In this document: in pieces, positions 1 to 5,334 of the stretch
Layout: every line of letters starts with the position of its first letter
Position numbering within the stretch: position 1 is the first letter of the stretch
Source of the DNA: Armatimonadota bacterium
Lineage (GTDB): Bacteria; Armatimonadota; Armatimonadia; Armatimonadales; Armatimonadaceae
Length of the DNA stretch: 5,334 nt
NCBI GenBank assembly: GCA_030833025.1
Contig: JAURHZ010000165.1
Coordinates: 1 to 5,334 of the forward strand
Direction: 5' to 3'
The notes under the pieces: model-generated
Told to the model about the DNA's origin: nothing
The model's input: the letters and a program-made list of their open reading frames with translations, nothing else
The model's database searches: none
Translations under genes and position numbers: made by a program

Positions 1-202
1 AGATAAAATGGATGAATACATTATTTTGAGCCTGAGAGTGCTCAAATGCATTAATGCATGCCTCGATAAGCGCCATACTGATTTCAGCGGCTTTATCTTC
101 GCTCAAATCCATGTGCTTCGCGACTACCTCAGCCGTATTGATAGCCACCAGCTCCATGTTGGCTATAATCGGGAGTTTTAATTCAATTTTCGGTTTATCC
201 AT
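1..202 (-). CDS. RsbW/SpoIIAB-like ATP-binding anti-sigma factor / serine kinase (N-terminal part)
   Basis: Only the first 67 codons are present; the gene runs off the left edge. The start is the ATG at 200-202; the nearby ATG at about 212 is out of frame. Residues 45-56 read LIEACINAFEHS, which matches the N-box of GHKL-fold anti-sigma kinases (E47, N51 and H55 in the E-A-x-x-N-A-x-x-H pattern) that holds Mg-ATP. The preceding 40 residues resemble the usual strand-helix lead-in of the family. In known systems such proteins phosphorylate a STAS-domain antagonist and sequester a sigma factor or other partner in the cytoplasm. The gene starts 18 nt after the stop codon of the PP2C phosphatase gene, which fits a partner-switching pair. 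No clear Shine-Dalgarno sequence is visible in the A/T-rich spacer, so translation may depend on ribosomes arriving from upstream. Whether it binds a sigma factor or another target cannot be told, because the G1/G2 boxes and the ATP lid lie outside the window. Confidence 0.85.
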   Translation of the reverse strand, partial: MDKPKIELKLPIIANMELVAINTAEVVAKHMDLSEDKAAEISMALIEACINAFEHSQAQNNVFIHFI

Positions 203-220
203 TTTTTATCATTTTTTAGA

Positions 221-1987
221 TCAAACATGCTTTATAACAACAATCGTAATATCGTCATCAATACGCTCACCTGTCCAAGTCATCACTTCCTTCGCCAGCG
301 TGTTTGCGATGCTCTCCGAGTCAAGCCGGGCATTGGTCGCCTTTACGGAGACTTGCTCAACCCTATCCTTGCCAAATGGCACATCATCCGGATTCGCCGC
401 TTCCGTCACGCCATCCGAAAAGAAAATATAGACATCCCCAGGCTCGACACGATAAGTGTTCTGCATGTAAAACTCGCGGTCAGCAAGCCCAAGAGGAACA
501 TTGTCACCAGAGAGCCAGTGAGCCTGAATGCCATCCCGAATCCGCAAAATCGGCGTATGCCCCGCATCCACGATCGTGATATCGGTGACCGAATCCGCAC
601 CATCCCGCCGTTCAAATGCCGCATAGGTCAGCGTCACAAAGCTGTCCAGCGTCATCAGCTGTGGGGTCAGAACAGACTGTAGTCCTCCAACAATTTCCTG
701 GGGCTCGGGATGTCTCCCAAAGAGCATCGTCTGTTCCTGAAGTCGTCGAACCACGCGGTGTAGCTGTCCTTTTACCGCAGAGCCAACCATCGCCGCCGTG
801 ACGCCCTTACCCATGACATCTCCAACGATGATGTCAAAGCGGTCATTAAAGGTCACAAAGTCGCAGTAATCGCCGGTGACGGTAGTAAAGCCCATGATAC
901 AAACGCCGACATCCATGCCATGCGGCGTCAGGACTGGCTTACGCCGAAGCAGGAGACTATTCTGAATGCCTGCACTGATTTCGGCCTCCCGTCGGCGGGA
1001 TAGCTCAAGGGCATCGTGCGCAGCCTTACGCTCGGCCTCAGCCTGAATCCGTGCTTTGTCTGCCCGCCATGTCACGATGATGTTGCCACAAGCAGCGAGA
1101 AACGGCTCAAGGAACTCGACCAGTTCAAGGTCATAGCCTTGCGGGCGGTTTGAGAGCCCGATCATCCCGACAAGCTCACCTGTGTGGTGGATGGGAAGTC
1201 CGCAGAAGCGATCAAGCGGTGGATGCCCAGGTGGCAGACCACCTCTCCGGGGATCCGTGGATGGGTCATTTGCGATAACAACTTCACCCGTTGTCAGCAT
1301 CGAGCCAAAGAGCGTATTGAGATTCCTAAACTCGAGATTTGGCGCCATCGCATCGTAGATGGCCCGCATTTCGTTGTTCCACGCGATGTTTGTTAGGGCA
1401 TAGGTCCTAATGTACGGGTCACCAGATGGGTCATACAGGACTTCGCTTACAAAACCGTATTCAGAATCGGTGATATCGAGGACTTCATTGAGGACGATGT
1501 CAAATGTTTCATCAACATTTCCTTCGCGGATGTACTGCTGACTAGCCGTGGAGATGGCTCGAAAGAGGCGGTCAGAACGCTGAATATGTTGTTGTGCAGT
1601 GTTTCGGTCGGTTAGGTTCCGAAGGGATGCCACGTATAAATTGTCACCTTCCACAGCACTAACCGTAAGCTCGACTGGAAATATTTGGCCATCACGGTTT
1701 TGCGCCACGAGTTCGAGGCGCTTTCCGAGAATCGGGCCTTCCCCTGTCGTTCGAAGATGGGCCATGCCTGCAACGTGACCCGCGCGATGTTGCTCTGGAA
1801 TGATTAGTTCATGGAGGCGCTGTCCAACGGCATCGGCCCGGGTCCATCCAAACATTTCCTCAGCAGAGCGGTTGAACTCGATGATAGTGCTGTCGTCATC
1901 GATTGCTATAATCGCGTCCATCGAGTGGTCCAACACAGACCGTAGGAGAGTATGCTCGCGCTTGAGTAGTATGTTATTGAGAGGCAT
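221..1987 (-). CDS. PAS-GAF-SpoIIE (PP2C-type) serine phosphatase, RsbU-like
   Basis: This 588-residue cytoplasmic protein has no membrane segment. A PAS domain covers about residues 10-130 (EFNRSAEEMFGW at 37-48). A GAF domain covers about 140-308 and belongs to the subtype with SEYGFVSEVL (175-184), TNIAWN (199-204) and DPSTDPRRGGLPPGHPPLD (241-259), known from hybrid sensor kinases. A charged coiled-coil linker follows (about 309-345), then a SpoIIE/PP2C phosphatase domain (about 350-588). All metal-binding motifs are intact: TGDY with D373, GDVMGKG 389-395 with D390, DAGH 474-477, SDGVTEA 524-530 with D525, and DDDIT 577-581. The likely reaction is dephosphorylation of a phospho-Ser/Thr STAS antagonist, controlled by ligands or redox state sensed by PAS/GAF; the ligands are unknown. 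The start is the ATG at 1985-1987, 7 nt after the preceding gene's stop. A longer frame from 2050 would only add 21 residues read out of frame inside that gene. A GGGAAG 12 nt upstream is a weak ribosome site, so coupling is likely. Confidence 0.93.
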   Translation of the reverse strand: MPLNNILLKREHTLLRSVLDHSMDAIIAIDDDSTIIEFNRSAEEMFGWTRADAVGQRLHELIIPEQHRAGHVAGMAHLRTTGEGPILGKRLELVAQNRDGQIFPVELTVSAVEGDNLYVASLRNLTDRNTAQQHIQRSDRLFRAISTASQQYIREGNVDETFDIVLNEVLDITDSEYGFVSEVLYDPSGDPYIRTYALTNIAWNNEMRAIYDAMAPNLEFRNLNTLFGSMLTTGEVVIANDPSTDPRRGGLPPGHPPLDRFCGLPIHHTGELVGMIGLSNRPQGYDLELVEFLEPFLAACGNIIVTWRADKARIQAEAERKAAHDALELSRRREAEISAGIQNSLLLRRKPVLTPHGMDVGVCIMGFTTVTGDYCDFVTFNDRFDIIVGDVMGKGVTAAMVGSAVKGQLHRVVRRLQEQTMLFGRHPEPQEIVGGLQSVLTPQLMTLDSFVTLTYAAFERRDGADSVTDITIVDAGHTPILRIRDGIQAHWLSGDNVPLGLADREFYMQNTYRVEPGDVYIFFSDGVTEAANPDDVPFGKDRVEQVSVKATNARLDSESIANTLAKEVMTWTGERIDDDITIVVIKHV

Positions 1988-1994
1988 AGAACGC

Positions 1995-4292
1995 TCAGTC
2001 TTCCCAAATACCGACCAGCTGGCGCCCTTCCTTTCGCAACGTAGCGGCATAGGACTGCCATTTTTCCGCCCACTTTACACCAGTCATGTCACGCTCTCCG
2101 CTGCAAATATCTTTGCCTTCAGCGAGGAGTCGCGCAGCCGTACGCGGATGTCCAAGAAGTGTGTCTAGTACTCCGAGGCGAACCATGATACGTCCAGTGG
2201 CTTCCTGTGGGTCAGTTCGAACCAGACGAGTGTACCGCTCCTCCTGACGAATTGGTGTATTTGCATCTATTAGAGCAAGCTCTTCCATTCCCCATTGGGC
2301 TAGAAGAACATCGCCAAATGCAAGTGCTGCATCGACAAAACGTGCGGCTGATTCCGAGCGTCCACGGGCGACAAGTTGTTTGTGTACAACGAGGTCGGCG
2401 TATGCAAGGCGCAGGCGCAGCTCAGCGGAGATCTGAGGGTAGAGAGAATGCGCAGCCAGTGAAACTTCCTTTGCCTGTACGGGATGATACGTACGCATGA
2501 GCCACCAGACGCGGATGAGGTGGATGCGCGCTGCAACATCCACAGCCTTATTCTGCAGCGTTTCCTCTGCAATTGTCAGGGCTTTGAGTGCACTGGTGAT
2601 GTCACCGTATGCGAACATCCATTCAGCGACACCGAGCGCGGAGCGATGTAACCGCGGCAGGTCAAAGCTTGCCTGAGCCTGCTCAAAGAACCATGCGACG
2701 ATTTCATAATCGAGGGATGAAAACCCGGCTCCATGGTAGACGATAAGGGCATCCCAAATAGCAGAAATGAGGCGCTCTTTCGCTTCATCCACATACTGTT
2801 GCAAGTCATCCCCGACCAGGCCAGCGATTGGCGTGTGCAGGCGGTAGATAAGTCCTTGCGGTGTGGATGCACTGGCCATCGCACCGATTGAGACTAAGTT
2901 GGTCAACCGCTCCGTGGCATCGGCTCCGAGGATTGCAATTGCTAGGCGTTGCGGAACGAGTGCTGGCAAGATGGAAAGCCGTGCGACATCCCGCAGGTCA
3001 ACACCATTTAGAAGTGCCCTCAGAACATCATTCACGGTTGCAGGATCGAATCCAAACCCGGCAAGACGTTCTGCAACTGGCGCTGGACCTTCATACGAAA
3101 TACGTGCCGCGGCAACGTGGAGCAACAGGGGTGACTTCGCGCAGACGGATGAGATTTTAGCGATGGCTGCGACCGCCGTGGGTCGGATAACAAAGCCTGG
3201 ATCTACAAGCTGAATGCGTGACAACAGGAGTGCAACGGAGTCTGCCCGAACGAGTTCTGGAGCCCCCCAGTTCTCGTTGACAGCTGGCATCGGTGGAACA
3301 TGAATGTGGACTGCAGTCAGTCCATGGATTGGAGTTCGCGATGTAGCGATAATGTGCAAACCTGGAAGTGCACATGCTTCCAGAATTCCTTTGGGATCGG
3401 GTGCCCGATCAAGGCCATCCAGCCAGACTAGACGATAGGGTGGCATGTAGAGAATTCGGTCGACGGGCCGGTCATTAAAGGAGCGTGGACCTTCAAGCAT
3501 CACCCGGATTCGTTGACTAAATCCTTCTGCAATTGTCTGCGAGGTGATGTCGACACGAATGATTTTATGGTCCCAGAAGGGTTCAATTCGTCGGCAGATT
3601 TCGAGTGCGAGGCGTGTCTTTCCGCTTCCTTCGGGGCCAAAGAGGATGGTGCAGCCGATCATATCCGGAGGCGTCAGCCGCGCAGAGATGGCCTTGAGCA
3701 GCTGTTCACGTCCGATGAACGGACCATGGGGCCTTGGGATGTACGCGCGTTCATCGGTTGTAAGACGCAGGTCTTCGGTGATGATGACATCCCCGCCGGA
3801 TACGGCCTCGATTCGGCTTTGCCAGTATGCGCGCGTTTCGAGCACCCATTCGTCATACCAGCCTTCGCAGAATTCAGTGTCCTTCCCGAGGGCGATTTGT
3901 GCGTGGTCAAGGTTACGAAGTGCGTGGTCAAGACCATCGATGTCGCTTGTCGCCGCATCCCGTTTGAACTTTACGGTTTGCCGTGTGACTTCAAGGACTG
4001 TGGCGGCATCCAGTTCTGTCGGTTCGAGAAGCTTACGTGCTTGGCTAAGGGCGACACGGAATCGATTGCGTTGCTCATCAAAGTCGGCATTTGGCCAGAG
4101 CATTTCTGCCAGTTTGTCACGCGAATGGACGCGGTCGGCATTGTATGCGAGGTACGCAACAAGGATGGCGGCATGGCGAGTGGGAAACCGCTGCACGACA
4201 CCAGCAGTATTGGTCAGTGAAAAGACACCTAAAAATCGAAGCCGGATGCGCTGTCGTAGCTGCAGATTCTGAGGGTTGGTTCTGTCAGGCAT
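1995..4292 (-). CDS. AfsR/SARP-like transcriptional regulator with STAND NTPase domain
   Basis: This is a 765-residue regulator. Residues 16-111 form an OmpR/SARP-type winged helix: RLRFLG near 18, YLAYNADRVHSRDKLAEMLW at 47-66, and recognition-helix-like RNRFRVALSQARKLLE at 75-90. About 117-165 resembles only the start of a BTAD domain (GWYDEWVLETRAYW, 144-157), so BTAD is strongly shortened. A P-loop NTPase of STAND type follows: FIGRE at 192-196, Walker A GPEGSGKT at 219-226, Walker B LVWLDGLD at 288-295, ATSRTP at 316-321, and a PLLLHVAAARI segment at 388-398 that corresponds to the GLPLALELAAAR motif of AfsR/NB-ARC ATPases. IYRLHTPIAGL (482-492) is like the winged-helix end of the ATPase module. 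The remaining roughly 270 residues are helical and may be TPR-like. By family analogy, signal binding and ATP-driven oligomerisation should control DNA binding; targets are unknown. The ATG at 4290-4292 is chosen because GGAGG lies 5 nt upstream. An in-frame GTG at 4314-4316 would add 8 residues but has no ribosome site. Confidence 0.9.
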   Translation of the reverse strand: MPDRTNPQNLQLRQRIRLRFLGVFSLTNTAGVVQRFPTRHAAILVAYLAYNADRVHSRDKLAEMLWPNADFDEQRNRFRVALSQARKLLEPTELDAATVLEVTRQTVKFKRDAATSDIDGLDHALRNLDHAQIALGKDTEFCEGWYDEWVLETRAYWQSRIEAVSGGDVIITEDLRLTTDERAYIPRPHGPFIGREQLLKAISARLTPPDMIGCTILFGPEGSGKTRLALEICRRIEPFWDHKIIRVDITSQTIAEGFSQRIRVMLEGPRSFNDRPVDRILYMPPYRLVWLDGLDRAPDPKGILEACALPGLHIIATSRTPIHGLTAVHIHVPPMPAVNENWGAPELVRADSVALLLSRIQLVDPGFVIRPTAVAAIAKISSVCAKSPLLLHVAAARISYEGPAPVAERLAGFGFDPATVNDVLRALLNGVDLRDVARLSILPALVPQRLAIAILGADATERLTNLVSIGAMASASTPQGLIYRLHTPIAGLVGDDLQQYVDEAKERLISAIWDALIVYHGAGFSSLDYEIVAWFFEQAQASFDLPRLHRSALGVAEWMFAYGDITSALKALTIAEETLQNKAVDVAARIHLIRVWWLMRTYHPVQAKEVSLAAHSLYPQISAELRLRLAYADLVVHKQLVARGRSESAARFVDAALAFGDVLLAQWGMEELALIDANTPIRQEERYTRLVRTDPQEATGRIMVRLGVLDTLLGHPRTAARLLAEGKDICSGERDMTGVKWAEKWQSYAATLRKEGRQLVGIWED

Positions 4293-4294
4293 GA

Positions 4295-4315
4295 TGACCT
4301 CCAGCTTGGAGGTCA
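4295..4315 (-). promoter_or_regulatory. Hairpin enclosing the Shine-Dalgarno sequence of the STAND regulator gene
   Basis: Positions 4295-4303 and 4307-4315 form a perfect 9-bp inverted repeat with a 3-nt loop. The GGAGG ribosome-binding site (4298-4302 on the minus strand) lies wholly within the 3' arm of the transcript's stem, and the start codon at 4292 is just outside it. The stop codon of the preceding gene (4329-4331) is 13 nt upstream of the stem. A ribosome finishing that gene would reach into the hairpin and could expose the site. There is no T-tract, so this is not a good intrinsic terminator. Sequestration and coupling are inferred from the geometry. Confidence 0.65.
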
Positions 4316-4328
4316 CTGCAGCGACGGC

Positions 4329-4757
4329 CTAGTTGCTGTGGACGGATCGTGGCCGTAGGACGACTGCAGGGGTTAGGCGTCCGAGGGCTACGAGGAGCAT
4401 CGCAGGAAGCCTGTCGAGGTTTAGGAGCGTCAGAATACGCCCAATCACAGTGAGTGTAGGAATTAGGATAAGACGTTCTGGGTTGCCCATCGATGCCGGT
4501 AGCTGGCGAATGTCCCATTTTTCCAAATGGAGTGTGGCGACGCGAAACGATGGAATATTGGAGCCATCGGTAGCTCCCTCGAGGAGCGAGCCTGTCAGAA
4601 CCGGGCCGCCATCTTCGAGCCAAATGAGTCCGGCGAAAAGTAGCCCCAGTGGTGCAAGAAGGGCCACCAGGATGAATGCGACCAGTCGTGCGGGAATGCT
4701 TACCAATGGGGTAAGTGCATGCCGTGCATTTTGTGGTTGTAGTGGTGTTCGCATCAT
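4329..4757 (-). CDS. Small degenerate bacterial sugar-transferase-like membrane protein
   Basis: This 142-residue protein resembles polyprenyl-phosphate hexose-1-phosphate transferases (bacterial sugar transferase family, Pfam PF02397), but it is shorter than the roughly 180-200 residues of the smallest members. One hydrophobic segment (about 24-46) matches the reentrant membrane helix of the family and is followed by WLEDGGPVL (46-54), equivalent to the usual D-x-x-GPV-F stretch. Residues 70-75 (SFRVAT) sit where the family has FxxxKFRTM. Residues 104-126 (VIGRILTLLNLDRLP and onward) match the R-x-G-x-x-LR-x-x-x-LDELPQ region, and LRPRS at 134-138 replaces VGPRP. The catalytic Asp-Glu dyad appears as D115-R116: the nucleophilic Asp remains but the metal-binding Glu is lost. 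The internal substrate-binding loop is also largely missing. It is probably not an active transferase and may act as a membrane anchor, sensor or partner. It is the first gene of the operon. The start is the ATG pair at 4752-4757, with a weak GGA 5 nt upstream. The reading frame is intact. Confidence 0.72.
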   Translation of the reverse strand: MMRTPLQPQNARHALTPLVSIPARLVAFILVALLAPLGLLFAGLIWLEDGGPVLTGSLLEGATDGSNIPSFRVATLHLEKWDIRQLPASMGNPERLILIPTLTVIGRILTLLNLDRLPAMLLVALGRLTPAVVLRPRSVHSN

Positions 4758-4762
4758 GGAAG

Positions 4763-4796
4763 TCCATCTCAGGCAACATTGCCTGTCGTTGATGGA
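4763..4796 (-). promoter_or_regulatory. Stem-loop in the 5' leader overlapping the weak ribosome site
   Basis: An inner inverted repeat pairs 4770-4776 with 4779-4785 (seven complementary bases, two-base gap, so in practice about six pairs around a four-base loop). An outer repeat pairs 4763-4768 with 4791-4796 (TCCATC with GATGGA). The outer arm nearest the start codon includes the GGA that is the only Shine-Dalgarno-like element for the ATG at 4757. The transcript could fold so that this site is hidden. This is seen only as base complementarity; no regulator or ligand is suggested by the sequence. Confidence 0.4.
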
Positions 4797-4878
4797 TTGT
4801 CCCCATGGTTCGCAAAATTATCATTAAGCACGCTACGAATCTACGTATTATTTGAGATTATTATCGCGGGTGCGGTGT

Positions 4879-4908
4879 AATCTCCCGGATTTAGTATGCT
4901 CCTGTCAA
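4879..4908 (-). promoter_or_regulatory. Weak sigma70-like promoter candidate for the operon
   Basis: The minus strand carries a perfect TTGACA at 4903-4908. The best -10 match at normal spacing is GAGATT at 4879-4884 (18-bp spacer), which shares only three positions with TATAAT. It would give a leader of roughly 115 nt ahead of the sugar-transferase-like gene. The poor -10 box means the promoter could be activator-dependent, use another sigma factor, or be elsewhere in the gap. Confidence 0.22.
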
Positions 4909-4955
4909 CGCAATTCGAAACACCGGTACCTTCGGAAATTATGTGTGTCTGACGT

Positions 4956-4997
4956 AAATGACAAATGCCTCCCTGCAGCTGCGCTGCAGGGAGGCAT
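4956..4997 (-). terminator. Probable intrinsic terminator of the DUF5666 gene
   Basis: Positions 4965-4979 and 4983-4997 form a perfect 15-bp GC-rich inverted repeat with a 3-nt loop. It begins 21 nt after the stop codon of the DUF5666 gene. Read on the minus strand, the stem is followed by TTGTCATTT, a modest T-rich run. Position, stem strength and tail fit a rho-independent terminator separating this gene from the regulatory operon. The broken T-run leaves some read-through possible. Confidence 0.75.
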
Positions 4998-5018
4998 CGT
5001 TTCGTCTACCGAAAGAGC

Positions 5019-5334
5019 TTACTTAAGTCGTAACTCGACTGCCGTAAACACTCCCCCTGCGAAGCTACCCTTTACAGTAACGCGGGATGCACTCGAGAGA
5101 CCGCTAAAGAACGTAGCGCGGTCTGTATCCTTGCCACGGTTATCCTCATAGCTTGCCCCTTGTGCGACCACAACATTGAGGGTACTTGCACCTGGGAAGA
5201 AGCCTTCATACTCCGAGATCGGACTTAGCGAGAATGTACCTGCGGTTTCATCAATGGAAATAGCCTTCCCCTTTGCTTCCGCTTCGTTGGAGTCATCTTC
5301 ACCTTCGGACTCGGATTCAGACTTCACAAGTGTT
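5019..5334 (-). CDS. DUF5666-like domain protein (C-terminal part)
   Basis: The last 104 complete codons are present; the frame stays open to the right edge, so the true start lies outside the window. It begins with a very acidic, Ser/Glu-rich linker (KSESESEGEDDSNEAEAKG, about residues 4-22 of the visible part). A beta-rich module follows that starts KAISIDETAGTFSL and ends with SRVTVKGSFAGGVFTAVELR, then the TAA stop at 5019-5021. The pattern of short strands, a Thr/Asp-rich middle (GKDTDRATFFSGL) and a V-x-V-x-G-x-F-x-G-G-x-F-x-A-x-x-V/L ending is typical of DUF5666, a small OB-fold-like domain often repeated in secreted or surface proteins of unknown function. The acidic stretch is probably a linker between two such domains, since the residues before it (TLVKSE) resemble the end of another copy. 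It is followed by its own terminator and is probably not functionally tied to the operon downstream. Confidence 0.65.
   Translation of the reverse strand, partial: TLVKSESESEGEDDSNEAEAKGKAISIDETAGTFSLSPISEYEGFFPGASTLNVVVAQGASYEDNRGKDTDRATFFSGLSSASRVTVKGSFAGGVFTAVELRLK

Larger units (their letters stand above)
4758..4955. other. Intergenic leader region with no gene
   Basis: I see no supportable coding sequence in this stretch between the sugar-transferase-like gene and the terminator of the DUF5666 gene. It is more A/T-rich than the genes, particularly around 4815-4862. As the only sizeable gap upstream of the four-gene operon, it should hold the operon's promoter and perhaps an operator for the STAND regulator. 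I found no convincing direct repeats of the kind SARP proteins usually bind. Confidence 0.6.

Noticed and set aside
1988..2050. Upstream extension of the phosphatase to an ATG at 2050 (609 residues)
   Set aside because: The extra 21 residues are read out of frame through the end of the STAND regulator gene and do not extend the PAS domain; the ATG at 1987 gives a clean 7-nt gap.
3513..4272. Long plus-strand open frames (235 and 242 codons) opposite the STAND regulator
   Set aside because: Their translations show no recognisable domain, and the minus-strand frame has clear winged-helix and Walker motifs across the same bases.
4293..4316. GTG start at 4316 for the STAND regulator
   Set aside because: It has no ribosome site, and its first codons would lie inside the hairpin; the ATG at 4292 has GGAGG at ideal spacing.
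4285..4827. 179-codon minus-strand frame and 164-codon plus-strand frame over the sugar-transferase-like gene
   Set aside because: Both have low-complexity, Thr/His/Arg/Pro/Ser-rich translations without family resemblance; the 142-residue frame carries the membrane helix and family motifs.
4965..4997. Perfect inverted repeat considered as a mobile-element end or attachment site
   Set aside because: It is a single short hairpin just after a stop codon with a T-rich tail, there is no second copy in the window, and a terminator explains it.
1..5334. tRNA, rRNA, CRISPR arrays, insertion sequences
   Set aside because: No spaced direct repeats, transposase motifs or RNA-gene signatures were seen on either strand by eye.

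Overview
The window comes from a bacterium of moderate GC content. It holds one compact leftward (minus-strand) regulatory operon, preceded by the 3' end of an unrelated gene on the same strand. No plus-strand gene is convincing. The gene types (winged-helix/STAND regulator, PAS-GAF-PP2C phosphatase, RsbW-type ATPase, DUF5666 protein) suggest an environmental bacterium with a large signalling repertoire. Armatimonadota or Chloroflexota are plausible guesses, but nothing here fixes the taxon.

Layout in transcription order, from the right edge leftward: (1) the C-terminal part of a DUF5666-like protein (5019 to the right edge), followed by a perfect 15-bp hairpin that is probably its terminator (4956-4997); (2) an intergenic leader with a weak promoter candidate and a structured 5' UTR (4758-4955); (3) a 142-residue protein resembling a shrunken, probably inactive polyprenyl-phosphate sugar transferase (4329-4757); (4) a 765-residue AfsR/SARP-like regulator with winged helix, shortened BTAD, STAND-type NTPase and helical C-terminus (1995-4292); (5) a 588-residue PAS-GAF-coiled coil-SpoIIE/PP2C phosphatase (221-1987); (6) the N-terminal 67 residues of an RsbW/SpoIIAB-like GHKL ATPase running off the left edge (1-202). 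Gaps inside the operon are 36, 7 and 18 nt, so genes 3 to 6 are very likely co-transcribed.

The phosphatase and ATPase are the classical enzyme pair of a partner-switching module: an RsbU-like PP2C removes phosphate from a STAS antagonist, and an RsbW-like kinase adds it and binds either the antagonist or a sigma factor. No STAS protein or sigma factor lies in the window. The unusual part is the front of the operon, where a membrane-anchored sugar-transferase-like protein with a substituted catalytic dyad is followed by a STAND transcription regulator. The regulator's strong Shine-Dalgarno sequence is buried in a perfect 9-bp hairpin just after the upstream stop codon, which suggests translational coupling. 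I infer a signalling operon that may link the cell envelope or exopolysaccharide to transcription and partner switching. That functional link is a hypothesis.
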